This document shows, piece after piece, positions 1 to 9,639 of a stretch of 64,000 nt of DNA. The notes beneath the pieces were generated by a model. It made no database searches. It was given only the letters and a program-made list of their open reading frames with translations, and was not told where the DNA came from. A program made the position numbers and the translations under genes. Source of the stretch: Diphasiastrum complanatum (Eukaryota; Streptophyta; Lycopodiopsida; Lycopodiales; Lycopodiaceae); the NCBI GenBank assembly GCA_029204225.1, contig CM055102.1, forward strand, positions 3,900,827 to 3,964,826. Reading direction: 5' to 3'. Positions within the stretch are counted from its first letter, which is position 1. Each line of letters begins with the position of its first letter.

Positions 1-178
1 CCTTCAGCTTCCATCTGGCGATTGTTGCGTCGTCTGCTTCGGGTTTTCCTTATGCATCTATAACAACGTCATACAATTCTTTAGCCATTAGTACAATTTT
101 CATCTTAAATTTCCACATATGGTAATTGGCTCCATCAAGCTTGTCCATGATGGGACTGGCTTTCCCTTGGGAATCCAT
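1..178 (-). pseudogene. Ty1/copia gag, N-terminal fragment (copia-1)
   Basis: Read on the minus strand from an ATG at 178, the frame gives MDSQGKASPIMDKLDGANY followed by HMWKFKMKIVLMAKELYDVV, the typical opening of a plant copia Gag (DUF4219/UBN2 type), in which a 'L-D-G-x-N-Y-x-x-W' motif opens the capsid-like domain. A TAA stop interrupts codon 43 (bases 50-52), after which the same frame continues (GKPEADDATIARWKLK) to the window edge. Gag would form the virus-like particle that packages element RNA. The matching primer site and LTR lie just to the right (288-1385), so this is the 5' end of a minus-strand element that leaves the window on the left. The stop codon suggests it is dead, unless the rest of the element says otherwise. 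Confidence 0.82.
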
Positions 179-287
179 GTAGAAGATTAGTCAAAGTGAT
201 AGGAAAAACTATCAGTTACTTAAGTATAAAAATATGGTATTGAATTACAGAACTTGTACTGTGGAAGCTTATCAGGCTACAAAAATA

Positions 288-299
288 GATCTGATACCA
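288..299 (-). other. Copia primer binding site
   Basis: On the minus strand the sequence reads TGGTATCAGATC, one mismatch from the TGGTATCAGAGC site that pairs with the 3' end of initiator tRNA-Met in most plant copia elements. It sits immediately inside an LTR end and about 110 bases before the gag ATG, as expected. Confidence 0.8.
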
Positions 300-1385
300 T
301 GTTGGAGAAAGAGGGTGTGTGAGTGTGAGAAACTAAAATAGCTCGAAAGAAAATGAACACAAAAAGAAGCGAACTTGAAACTCGAACAAGAAACGAACTC
401 GAATGGAAGGTGTTCGTGCGCAGCAGAATGAGCTATATTACTCTTTCCCTAAGAATGATTACGCCTATCAGAAATAAACATAACGTTAGTGATAGAAATC
501 ACGGTCGATCTGATTACGTAGCCAAATATTAAGTAACAAAACATCAGAAGAATAATTTGTCGCAAATAGCTAGACAAAATATTAGTCGTGAAAGGTAAGA
601 CTAAATATTAGTCGTTAACAGCTAGACTAATAATAATTCGCTAAGAATAGATTACCACATTGAGCACTAAGAGAGACAGATAGAATGAAGAAAAAGCATA
701 ACAATATCGACACAAATCTTAACATAGAACAAGACAGAGTTGTTATCAGATTAAGTATAACAAAATATACATGTCAATAATGTTGTGGAGCACAAGACAA
801 TAGCGGACGAAACCGCGTGCTCTAGAAAGCTAATTCAATCTGTAAAAGAAATGAATTTGTTACTGACAATACAAAATAATCAATGCGCAAGGCATCTACT
901 TTGTCTGTCTCTGATAAGTTTTTGATGCTATATTTTCACACACACACACACACACACACTGAATACGCAAATGATATTCAATATACACACAATTTTACAG
1001 GTGTGTAGATGAAAAAAGTACAAAGTGAATGTGCTGTCTATAGGAGATCGTGGGTGACTGTTGTCGTTGTCAAATCCGTTAGCACAGTTGCGTGGGATGA
1101 GCGTGAAAAGGCCGCGACGTCAGCCTTTACTAAAATGAATGTTGGCGAAGATGCGAAAAATGCGACACTCTGACGAAATGCTTTAGGATTTGATTTACAG
1201 GGTGCCTTTGCTTTTCCTAGGGCACCTTCGACATTTTGTAAGGCAGTGTCGTCTTTTTCACCTAATCACATGTAAAAAAACATTGTCGCATTTTTTGCCT
1301 GTGAAAATTTACTTGTATTTATGTAGACAGTCGAGTTTTTTGCTTGTCTTATTTTACATGTAAATATGCAGACTGTGCGACAACA
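300..1385 (-). mobile_element. 5' LTR of copia-1
   Basis: The LTR begins on the plus strand with TGTTGGAGAAAG directly after the primer site and is taken to end with GCGACAACA at 1385, giving TGTTG...CAACA termini in either orientation and a length of about 1.09 kb. It holds a short (CA)n run at about 938-959 and no coding sequence. The inner end is well supported by the primer site. The outer end is inferred only from the terminal CAACA and the abrupt start of methyltransferase-like sequence beyond; TGAGT at 1386-1390 would be the target-site duplication. Confidence 0.6.
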
Positions 1386-1449
1386 TGAGTAAAAATGCAG
1401 TATGAATGGAGGTAGATTAAAATAGGATCTAGGAGAGTAGAAGAGATAA

Positions 1450-2280
1450 ATCCAACAGACAGTTGTCGAGGAGGATTCAACAGAAACATACCTCCCGAAA
1501 TGTGTCGATGATCAATCGTGTTTTTACACTGTGGAGGAAGGAGATTGTAGGGAGATTTCTAAGTTTTTAAAGAAAGGACCCTACACTCTTTGCATGGCAG
1601 ACATTCCCTATAGATTTCAAATGAAAAAATCACTAAATGATGATTGTCTATTTAAATTCACTGAGATCTATAGTGTGATGCAGAGATTTCTTGAAAGCAC
1701 AATTTCTCCTATTTGGAGAGTTGTAATATTTCATTCAAGCTGGCAGTCAGCTTCAGTGCAAAAAGCTCTTCTGACTTTTTGTTAGAATTGAAAATGTTAT
1801 TTGGTACGTGTTCAACCAGATTGTTAAAACTTAATTTTAAATTTTGTTTTATGTGTTGAACTTCTATGCTTAGCATAGATCATTGTTTAAAATAATATTT
1901 TTCTTTTCCTTTTGTAGATGGCTGGTGGTGCACGATTGTGCAATCAAATTGAATGCATAATCATTGGTTATTATTCATTGGATGACAAACGATCTATGTT
2001 GTATCACAACACCACCGACTTGACTAGCTTTGAAAATTTGTTCCAATTTCCAACAGTCACAAAAAAACTGAAAAATCCAATGACAGGTTCCATGGCTTGT
2101 CTTTATCAAAAGCCACAACAATTAATTAATCATATTATTGAAATTTTTTTTCCACCTAGCAGATTGAATGTTAGATTTGTTTAGCGGAAGTGGCACTACA
2201 AGCGCATGCACTGTGCAAAAAGGCAAGCATGTTGTTGTTGTACAATTAGATTCTAGTTTAGTAGAATTTATAAAAATATG
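1450..2280 (+). pseudogene. Relic of an N4/N6-type (beta-class) DNA methyltransferase
   Basis: Two coding blocks resemble the N6_N4_Mtase fold (PF01555). Block 1 (about 1450-1782) contains GPYTLCMADIPYRF, a catalytic motif IV of the D/S-P-P-Y type with Ile in place of the first Pro, then a strand-like WRVVIFHSSWQ. Block 2 (1918-2280) has CNQIECIIIGYY, KNPMTGS...YQKPQQLINHIIE, and then, one frame over, MLDLFSGSGTTSACTVQKG, a textbook S-adenosylmethionine-binding motif I, followed by KHVVVVQLDSS. Motif IV before motif I is the beta-class order, unlike Dam-type enzymes of DIRS elements. A plausible intron (donor GTACGT at 1804, acceptor TTTTGTAG ending 1917) separates the blocks. A stop at 1783-1785 and a frame change near 2155-2165 mean it is broken as written. 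It lies between a copia LTR and a copia RT fragment. Function would be DNA base methylation; target base is unknown. Confidence 0.68.
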
Positions 2281-2281
2281 A

Positions 2282-3360
2282 ATGAAATCCATATCAGTTT
2301 TGCCAAACGAATTTGTTGAGGTAGGAAGGTCTACAAATGACGAAGATCCTTCTATGTACTTAAAGTTCGATGGTAGTAATATTGTCATTCTTCTAATCTA
2401 TGTAGATGACATTATTCTTAGTGGAAGTTGTTTGATGCTAGTTCAAGAAACTAAAGATGCATTAGGAAGAGAATTTAAAATGCAAGATCTAGGAGAGATC
2501 CATTACATTTTAGGCCTTGAGATTGATTTTCATGAAGAGTATGCTTTTATTTGTCAATCTAGATATGTCTTTTCTATGTTGAGAAAATTCAATATGCAAA
2601 ATTGTAAAGGCATAGATACTCCCATGGAGCAACATGTAAAAGATCCTATTAAAGGTGATGAAAGATCCTTCGAGGACATCACACTTTATAGGAGTCTTAT
2701 AGGCTCTTTAGTTTGGCTTACTATCACTAGACCCGATTTGAGCTATTGTGTGCGCAAATTGAGTCAATTTATGCAAGATCCTAAGATCCAACATTGGAAG
2801 ATGGCCAAGAGAGTTCTAAGATATGTATCTTCTACTCAAGATTATGGTTTATTGTACAAGAATGTAGATCTAACCATTGTTGGCTATTTGGATTCTGATT
2901 TTGCAAGTGATAAGATGGATCAAAAGTCCATTAATGCATATACTATCTTTCTTGGGGGCAATCTTGTGTCTTGGCTTTCAGAAGCAAGATACCATATCTC
3001 TATCTTCTTGTGAGGCCGAGTACAAAGCACTCACTATAACAACTAAAGAGGTGCTTTGGATCAAGAGGTTAATCATGGAGCTAAAGTGCATCAAAGAGGA
3101 TGATCTTCCCTTGATCAAATGTGACAACATATCGGCCAAGCTCTTGCAAACAATCCTATTTTTCATGCAAGAAGCAAACATATAGAAGTGGCACACCATT
3201 TTGTAAGGGAAAAGCTCATTGGAGGAGAAATCAACTTGGAACACGTCGACACATCTTCATGTATTGTTGATCTTCTCACAAAGCCACTTTGCAAAAGTGC
3301 CTTCTCAAAGCATAGATCTAATCTTGGTCTTATCTCAAGATCAATGCTTGATCCACATTA
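2282..3360 (+). pseudogene. Ty1/copia reverse transcriptase C-terminus and RNase H (copia-2)
   Basis: The first frame carries the RT active-site box LLIYVDDIILSG, then NCKGIDTPME, SLIGSLVWLTITRPDLSY and MAKRVLRYVSSTQDYGLLY, the usual RT-to-RNase H connection of copia Pol. RNase H follows in a second frame after about 2985 (KQDTISLSSCEAEYKAL) and in a third after about 3150 (NPIFHARSKHIEVAHHFV...LTKPL), so at least two frameshifts disrupt it. The N-terminal RT, integrase, protease and gag are absent: the fragment starts abruptly beside the methyltransferase relic. It resembles copia A (34.96-37.4 kb) more than copia B or D, judged by eye. Confidence 0.88.
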
Positions 3361-3379
3361 GATATATTTTTAGGAAGAG

Positions 3380-3866
3380 TGCCAAAATACTGGAAAACTC
3401 TATCTAATGTTGTAAGTAGGGGTCCTAAAAATGCCAAAGATGAATTGAGCTCTTTTGGCTTAGTAAAGACCCATCTTAGAATAAAATATTCAAGGTAGGT
3501 AGAAGTAGAAACTCGAGCTACCATAGGAATTGCCATTTGTACTTTGCATGCCACATTTAATGCATGAAAAGACTAGTTGGCACAATTAGACATAGTGAGG
3601 TGGCTTGAATAAGTCTAGATAGCTTGAGAGGTGGATTCATAACTCCAATTCAACTCAAAGTAGGAGGAGAGTCCATGGATCTATATATATGTGATGTACT
3701 CTCATTGAGAAAATGATGAAATTTGTGTGTAATGCAAATTTGGAGACAAGCTCTTTGTGCCCTCTCTCTCTACTTGAGTTTTGTACTTTCATATTCTCTC
3801 TCTAGCCGAGTTGAGGCATTTATTGTGCTTAGTTTCATGTTTTGTTGACAGATCTTGTTTGTAACA
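3380..3866 (+). mobile_element. Candidate 3' LTR of copia-2
   Basis: After the RNase H tail a purine tract AGGAAGAG (3372-3379) is followed by TGCCAAAATACTGG, a reasonable polypurine-tract/LTR start. The stretch contains a TATATATATG box (about 3683) and pyrimidine-rich CTCTCTCTCT runs, and a TTTGTAACA end is possible near 3866. No second copy lies in the window to confirm the boundaries, so the right end is a guess. Confidence 0.4.
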
Positions 3867-3994
3867 CAATGATATTTCTTGTATGATCAGCTTTCCTATT
3901 GCCAATCAATGCTAGTCCGATCTTTATGGTATTATTGGGCTTAGGAAATCAAAAGTACATGTGTAGGGCGTCCCACACGTGTGAATTCAACACC

Positions 3995-4662
3995 AACGAC
4001 GTGACACAAAAAACGTCGCGAAAGACTTTCTGCCCTCACGCTCCAAAGAGTACCAGCCAAGATCATGCAAGTACCCAGAAGTACAGATATCTGACCTGAT
4101 GGCATGATGTCAGTAGATACACTCTAGGTCGTGGCTAATCTGCCACTCTTGTAATTTTTTGATTAGTTGTAGATGTTTAGTCACTCTAATTTTAAAAATT
4201 ACATAGAACGACTACATACTTACTGGATGATACTTGACACAGATGACAGAGAACACACATACAGTGTAGTAGTCTGATGCTAGTAAGCAATCGAGACAAG
4301 ATACAGACGAGAAGTCCGCCTGCGTGCGAGACGTGTTCTGTGATCAGAATCCATAGAGATCCACAAGTCCGCTAGTAAGCAAGACATCCACTCGTGAGAG
4401 AACTATATTTCTCTCATGCCAACGCACTACGTGGATCTACATGCAGTGCTTGATGAATTAAAGAAAATCAATAGATGATCGTGTAGCCATCGTGCACATG
4501 TCTTATTTTATGTTGTATGATCTTGAATGCAAATGTTTCTGTTGTTATTCGGGTGTCTGATTCTCCCATTAATTTCAATTTTGCACATTGGTTGAATTCA
4601 TTGAATGTTGCATTAATTCATAAACGTAGATCAGCAGTGCCTAACTACATTTTGAATGTTAG
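3995..4662 (+). mobile_element. LTR_B fragment, copy 1
   Basis: This stretch is recognisably the same LTR as those at 25.2-26.1, 32.5-33.6 and 40.0-41.0 kb. Shared blocks include CTCACGCTCCAAAG, ATCATGCAAGTACC, GTGGCTAATCTGCCACTC, TGATTAGTTGTAGATGTTTA, TCTGATGCTAGTAAGC and TAGATCAGCAGTG. Both ends of the LTR are missing: it begins about 200 bases in and stops before the terminal part. It abuts the end of a gypsy LTR on its right. No target-site duplication can be assigned. Confidence 0.72.
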
Positions 4663-4832
4663 TGTAGAGGAGTAGAGTTAAAGGTGGGTAGTGTTAGTGG
4701 TGAGTAAAGTTAAGGGAGAAAGTAGTGAGATAGCTAAAATAGCATTTTTGCATAGTTAGGTGCCTATCCTAGTGATCTAACCCTCTTTGACAGGCGGAAG
4801 GGCTGTTCACTGACCATATCTACATCCCTACA
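4663..4832 (+). mobile_element. Tail of the 5' LTR of gypsy-1
   Basis: The sequence ends in ATCCCTACA at 4832, one base before a gypsy primer binding site, so it is the 3' end of a plus-strand LTR. The LTR start was not found: the LTR_B fragment immediately to the left may have removed or interrupted it. Confidence 0.5.
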
Positions 4833-4833
4833 G

Positions 4834-4850
4834 TGGCGCCATTGTCGGGG
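4834..4850 (+). other. Ty3/gypsy primer binding site (tRNA-Asp type)
   Basis: TGGCGCCATTGTCGGGG is close to TGGCGCCGTTGCCGGGG, the site complementary to the 3' end of tRNA-Asp used by Athila/Tat-type plant gypsy elements. It lies one base after a plausible LTR end and upstream of a gypsy gag, which fixes the element's orientation as plus. Confidence 0.82.
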
Positions 4851-6139
4851 ATAGGTTCTCTCTAACTAGTATAGCTGCCTTTTTAGTTGTTTCTTGGATT
4901 TTAGTATTTTAGGTGAATTTTTGGGGTAGAGATAATTAGTTTTTTTATTTTGTTGTGTTTGGACTATTCTCAACTAGCGGAGGAGGTGTGAGAGGGTAGA
5001 AGAGGCCCTAAACAGCCTCTAAGGGCTTGACTTCCAAACCAAAATTTTTGAAAAACCCAAAAAACAAGAAAAAAGAGTCAAAATTCTCATCAGATTTTGT
5101 TTTCTCTAAAACCAGTGAGAGTTAACCCTTGCACGATTGACAGTAGCTCTAGGGTACTGTCCTAGACCTGCATAGAAGTTTGTGAGACTTAAAAATATAA
5201 AATTAAATAAAATAGAAAATAAAACCATAAAAATTTAAAAAACCCTTGTAAAAAATCAAACAAATTCATATTTTCATAATAACTCTCGTAGAGCTCTCTA
5301 AAGTTCCATCTCAGTGAGACTAGGACACAGAGAATCTTGTGAGAGTTAGTTCCTAGTATAAGTGCTCGTTTGAAGGTTCCTAGTAAGAAAAAGGAAGGAA
5401 AATCCATCAGAATCCTCGCAGACACTAAAATATTCAGTTCCAGTGGCCAAGAATTCTTGCAGAGAATTCTGAAGTTCATCTCAATGAGACAAGGACACAA
5501 AAGAGTCTGCGAGAGTTAGTTTGATCCCAGTGAGCAGAAATTTGGATTTGAGAGCTGAAAAATTAATGAAATCAAAAGATCCAAAAAATACTTCTAGAAG
5601 TTACTCTTGCAAACCATTCTATTGGCTTCAGAATGTTATTTTACATCAGTGATGAAGTCTGCAAGAGTTAGTAAAAATTATTGGTAAAGATCAACTCTCG
5701 CAGACAATGAATTTTTTACTTCCTATGAGAGTTAACCTTCGTAGAGATTTTCAAAACTAGATCCATACCATATGAAGTTCTTGTGATCCTTGCGAGAGTT
5801 ACTTCCCAATATTTTTTGAAAAATCAAGTTTTTTGACTGAAAATCAGTAAAGAATCCTTCTTACAGCCAACCCTTGCACGAATAACCTTATCGGCTTATC
5901 AAATTGATTTGATCCCTTAAGATTCAGATTGCATTCCACTGTACCAACAAGATCCAACATCCTTGGAACCTACCACTGAATGAATATGAGATTTGGATGA
6001 TCAATAGCAAGAAGAACAGTGAACCAAGCACCAAACCTTTCCAAAAGAGTAGCTGCATATATCGAGGCAGAACCAGAACCAACACCAATGGAACCAATGG
6101 GTCATCGCACCCTTTCAAGCAGTTTAGAGGGCACCATGG
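4851..6139 (+). other. Untranslated leader of gypsy-1
   Basis: No gene is seen in this 1.3 kb leader between primer site and gag. It holds many degenerate copies of a short motif around AACTCTCGTAGAG or GCGAGAGTTA (for example near 5279, 5345, 5505, 5690, 5725 and 5795). They are spaced irregularly and alternate with A/T-rich sequence. The same motif recurs at 13.3-13.4 kb. Long repeat-containing leaders are common in Athila/Tat-type elements. An ATG just before the gag start (6136) is in another frame. Confidence 0.5.
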
Positions 6140-7620
6140 ATGGAGATACCAAAATATGATGGATCATCAGATCCCATCATATTCCTTCAGATCTACAAGC
6201 AAGCATGCAAGATCTATGGTGATCGGACACTTGTAGAAAAATTGATGTTGTTTCCAATGTCTCTTGTAGCAGTGGCACAAGATTGGTACTTCAACCTGTT
6301 GGAGGAAGAGAAAACCACTTGGAAAGTAGTTAAAGCAACTCTCATCACATGCTTTAAACCAAGAAAATTTCTGGAAGACCCGTTTCTCCTATTGAGAAAA
6401 GTCAAAATGGAAAAAAGAGAAAGGGTCAGGGATTATATTGAGTAGGTCAAATATCTACGATCCGAATGCAATGCAGCCCTAACTCCCGATCATGCGATGA
6501 TTATGTGGTTTCTTGCGGGGTTACCATGTAGCATTAGAAGAGAACTTAAACGACACGAGCAATACGCTGCCTTGCAAGAAACAATGAAAGATATCATCAG
6601 GGAAGAGGATGAGGGTTTGGATGATGAATCCTATCCAGCCAACCACACTCCAACTCCTTTGGTAGCATCATTATCATCCAATGCAACCAACCTGTCCATC
6701 GAACTGCTGATGGAACAAATGATAAAGCTATATAAGCAACAGATGGAACAATTGATGGCTCAGTTTGATCAGAAATTGAAGGCCTTGCAGGAAGTTGTAG
6801 CACCAAATCCAAATCCACCGGAGCAGACCTAGTCACGGTATCCCCGCCGAGAAAATGTATGGTGCTTAGTTTGCACTCAGAACCATATAGCCAATGAATG
6901 TCTAGTCCTGAAGTAAAATCTGAGACTGACACAGATATTCTGCCATCTGTGCAATGCATCATCACATGAGATAGTTTTTTGCCCATTTAACCCTTGAATT
7001 ATACAGCAAAAGAGGAGTCATTATCAGACTTCTTATCCATATCATCAAGGAGCACCAAATGTGGCACCAAGGTATGGCGCGCTGAACAACTAGCAGTGCA
7101 TGGCTTTACCTGCACCACCAGGGCTAGCTAACAACCAAGTGGCTCATGTGAATTTAGCAGCAGTAGAGCATGAGACACAAGCATCACCTCAACCTGAGTA
7201 GCAGCAATGGTACGGGCTGGACGAACTCTTTGTGGATCCTGCCATTAACGAATATTACGCGACATATGCGGCTCAATCTCAGCGTCAAGGGAGTAGAAAT
7301 TACGGCTGCTATAGATGTGGCGAAGGCCATAGAATTGCAGAATGTCCTTACAATACACATCCTTCTATCGAGAATGCGGCTATGGACACTGCTACAAGAA
7401 TTGTCCATTAAGACCTGGAACGAGTGCACTACTGAACCTAATCATAGTACAACCTATAGCAGTTTCAAGAGGGATGCCACCAGAAAAACAACACTCTCAA
7501 GCCCCAGTGCTAGCAGTCACACGCGCACAAAAGCGGAAGGGAGTGGCACCCTCACCACCTCTATCAGCATCAGAAGATCAACCTTTAGTTGCAGGGCCGT
7601 ATCCTAATGTGAGAAAATAA
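6140..7620 (+). pseudogene. Ty3/gypsy gag (gypsy-1)
   Basis: From ATG 6140 the frame gives MEIPKYDGSSDPIIFLQIY, then WYFNLLEEEKTTWKVVKATL and CFKPRKFLEDPF...RVRDYIE, the core of the Retrotrans_gag domain. A TAG at about 6443 interrupts it, and the reading resumes with MWFLAGLPCSIRRELKRHEQY and a helical segment (LLMEQMIKLYKQQMEQLMAQ). Two zinc-knuckle-like motifs of the form C-x2-C-x3-H-x4-C follow: CLVCTQNHIANEC (6863-6901) and CYRCGEGHRIAEC (7308-7345), the nucleic-acid-binding part of nucleocapsid. The region from 6840 to 7340 changes frame several times. It is clearly a decayed Gag. A related gag, better preserved in its first half, is at 33.8-34.9 kb. Confidence 0.85.
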
Positions 7621-8362
7621 GGAAGGCAATATCATAAGATACGTCACTGGGTGCAGAAAGTGCAAGAGGAGGAAAAAGCTCAAGCAAGAGACATACCTGC
7701 AGAACCTCCTATTGCTAAAGAACCAGTACCACGAGTGGGCTCACCATTACATACTGATCAGAATGATCGGTTGCGCCATTATGAACCACCTTTCCACATG
7801 GTGGAGCTCAAGGATCTGCACACTGAAGTGGTCGCAAGTTTGCTAGCAAGCCATGTTAGTTTGTCCCTCGGAGAATTACTACGGATTGCTCCACAAGCCA
7901 AGAGCTCCTAGCCGAATGGGCCAAAGTTGAAGCAAAACCAGTGATACCAGAGCCCATATATTGTGCAGGCTATGAATAAATGAACAACGTCCTCCACATT
8001 GGGGCAGTGTGGAAAAGTGAATAACACAACATCACCCTGCCAATCAAGCACAAGAAATTTGAGAACGAGACAGCAGTAGTAGATGGAGGATTAGGTGTAA
8101 ATTTAATCTCCACTACTTTGTACCAAAAATGGGGTCTGCAAGGATTGAAGCAAGTGAGATTTGCCATCAAACTAGTAGATCAGTCTTGTGTAAAACCAAA
8201 AGGTGTAATTGATGACATCCCTATAAAGATAAAGGGAACGCAGTTTGTGACCACTTTTGTAGTGATGGACATACCAGAGTCCCCACCTGCCTACTGCATT
8301 TTGCTAGGAAGACCGTGGTTGAGGACTGTGCAAGTGGTTCACAACTGGGGGACCAAATTAGG
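7621..8362 (+). pseudogene. Ty3/gypsy linker and retropepsin domain (gypsy-1)
   Basis: After a Pro/Glu-rich linker (7651-7911) the frame gives TAVVDGGLGVNLISTTLYQ, which matches the D-G-G-S-G-V-N form of the aspartic protease active site in Athila/Tat-type elements. GVIDDIPIKIKGTQFVTTFV and the hallmark CILLGRPWLRTVQVVHNW follow. Frame changes and stops between 7911 and 8060 break the link to gag. Coding similarity stops at about 8362, where RT should follow after a spacer, so the element is truncated here and its RT, RNase H and integrase are missing. Confidence 0.83.
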
Positions 8363-9538
8363 GGAGAACTCTTGCTTATGCTATTGTTGTGATTGCTTGT
8401 TATTTCCATTTCTTCCATGCTTTTTGTTTGTGTTAGTTAGGATTTTTCCATAAGCAATGACATTGATTGTTCTGCCCATTACCAGACTGTTGGGCATTCT
8501 GATTGTTATCTTCTTAGTTTATTGCCCAGATCAGGTGGAAAGGTCTGATTCACATTATAGTATATGTTTTAAATCCAGCCTGTCAATGGATTCTCAGATC
8601 CCATTCATTCCTGAAGCACTCACATTCAAGAAACATACAAGTCAATAGTGTTCATCTAAATTCAACCAGCAGCTTGGATGAACACCATTCAGATCCTACT
8701 TCTACTTACAGTAAAAATGACTAGAACAGTTCTTGAAACTCAGATTAATCTATAGCATCAAACAAAAATGAAAAAAAAGAAAACAAGAAACTAATTAACA
8801 AACATACAAGTACAAGAATCAAGAAATATCCATCTGTTGATTCTTGAACTTCTCAAGAACATCAAGAACTGAAGAGTAGATGAATATGCAAGATCTATGC
8901 CACTACTTTAGCCTATGTAGTTTACTTGAAGCTTGATCCTATTCTAGAAACAAGAAAGAGATCTAACCAACTCTACTCCACAATGCATGATGAAATAAAA
9001 CAAGAAATTAATCTAATTCCACAACCACACTCAAAGGGATGGAAGGACATGCTCATAATGGAATCACTCAAGAAAGTCATCATGAACAAGGAGCTCCAAG
9101 AATGCCAAAACTCGTGGAAGATCTTCTTTATTCAATACAAGAGAATGACATTACAAGTAAAGCTCCCTCACAAGAGGGGGGGGGGGGGGGGGGGGGGGGG
9201 GGGCTCTTAAATAGGCCAATGAGCTGCCTAGGTGGAGCATAAGTGGCAATTCCACAATTTAGCAAATTACAAGTGGAATTAGTTCCTCCACTGGAGGTCA
9301 CCATCAAAAGGTGGCTCAATCTACTTTATTTAAGAGGGGTTCTACAACATTTATTACAAATATCTACACATACTAGCTCCTACACGGTCATTCCATCACT
9401 TGGGGATTCACCATCAGGCTCACATGATTTTTAACTATTGTCCTAGCTAGTATTTCTCGGCTCTCATTCTCGTCCTTCTCTTCTTATCTCAGAGACCTCC
9501 TCAGTCTAAGGTGAGAGGTGCTCTTAGAATAGCTTTAG
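8363..9538. other. No gene recognised; poly-G run inside
   Basis: The stretch follows the truncation point of gypsy-1. Short open frames are present but none looks like a known protein. The composition is A/T-rich with A-rich runs near 8770. It could be LTR or flanking DNA of an unidentified element. A 28-base guanine run is annotated separately. Confidence 0.5.
9176..9203 (+). repeat. Poly-G homopolymer, 28 bases
   Basis: A run of 28 uninterrupted G follows CTCCCTCACAAGA and is followed by CTCTTAAATAGG. No similar run exists elsewhere in the window. It may be a true homopolymer with quadruplex potential or a sequencing/assembly artefact. Confidence 0.9.
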
Positions 9539-9623
9539 CCCAACATATTGGGGATTCCTCATAATCAGCCAACATCCACAACATATTTTATTAGCCGATA
9601 TTATTTATTTACAATATGTTGGG
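9539..9623. repeat. 12-bp perfect inverted repeat
   Basis: CCCAACATATTG at 9539-9550 is mirrored by CAATATGTTGGG at 9612-9623, with a 61-base spacer. It lies just beyond the end of the degraded ORF-X reading frame and might mark a small element or a transcript hairpin. Nothing else supports either reading. Confidence 0.6.
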
Positions 9624-9639
9624 AATACCCACAACCTGA

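Noticed and set aside
1450-2280. Dam-type methylase of a DIRS retroelement
   Set aside because: Dam enzymes have the SAM-binding motif before the D-P-P-Y motif; here the order is reversed, and no tyrosine recombinase is present.
8926-9242. Open frames ending in a poly-Gly stretch
   Set aside because: The Gly run is the G28 homopolymer; the upstream part is not recognisable as protein.
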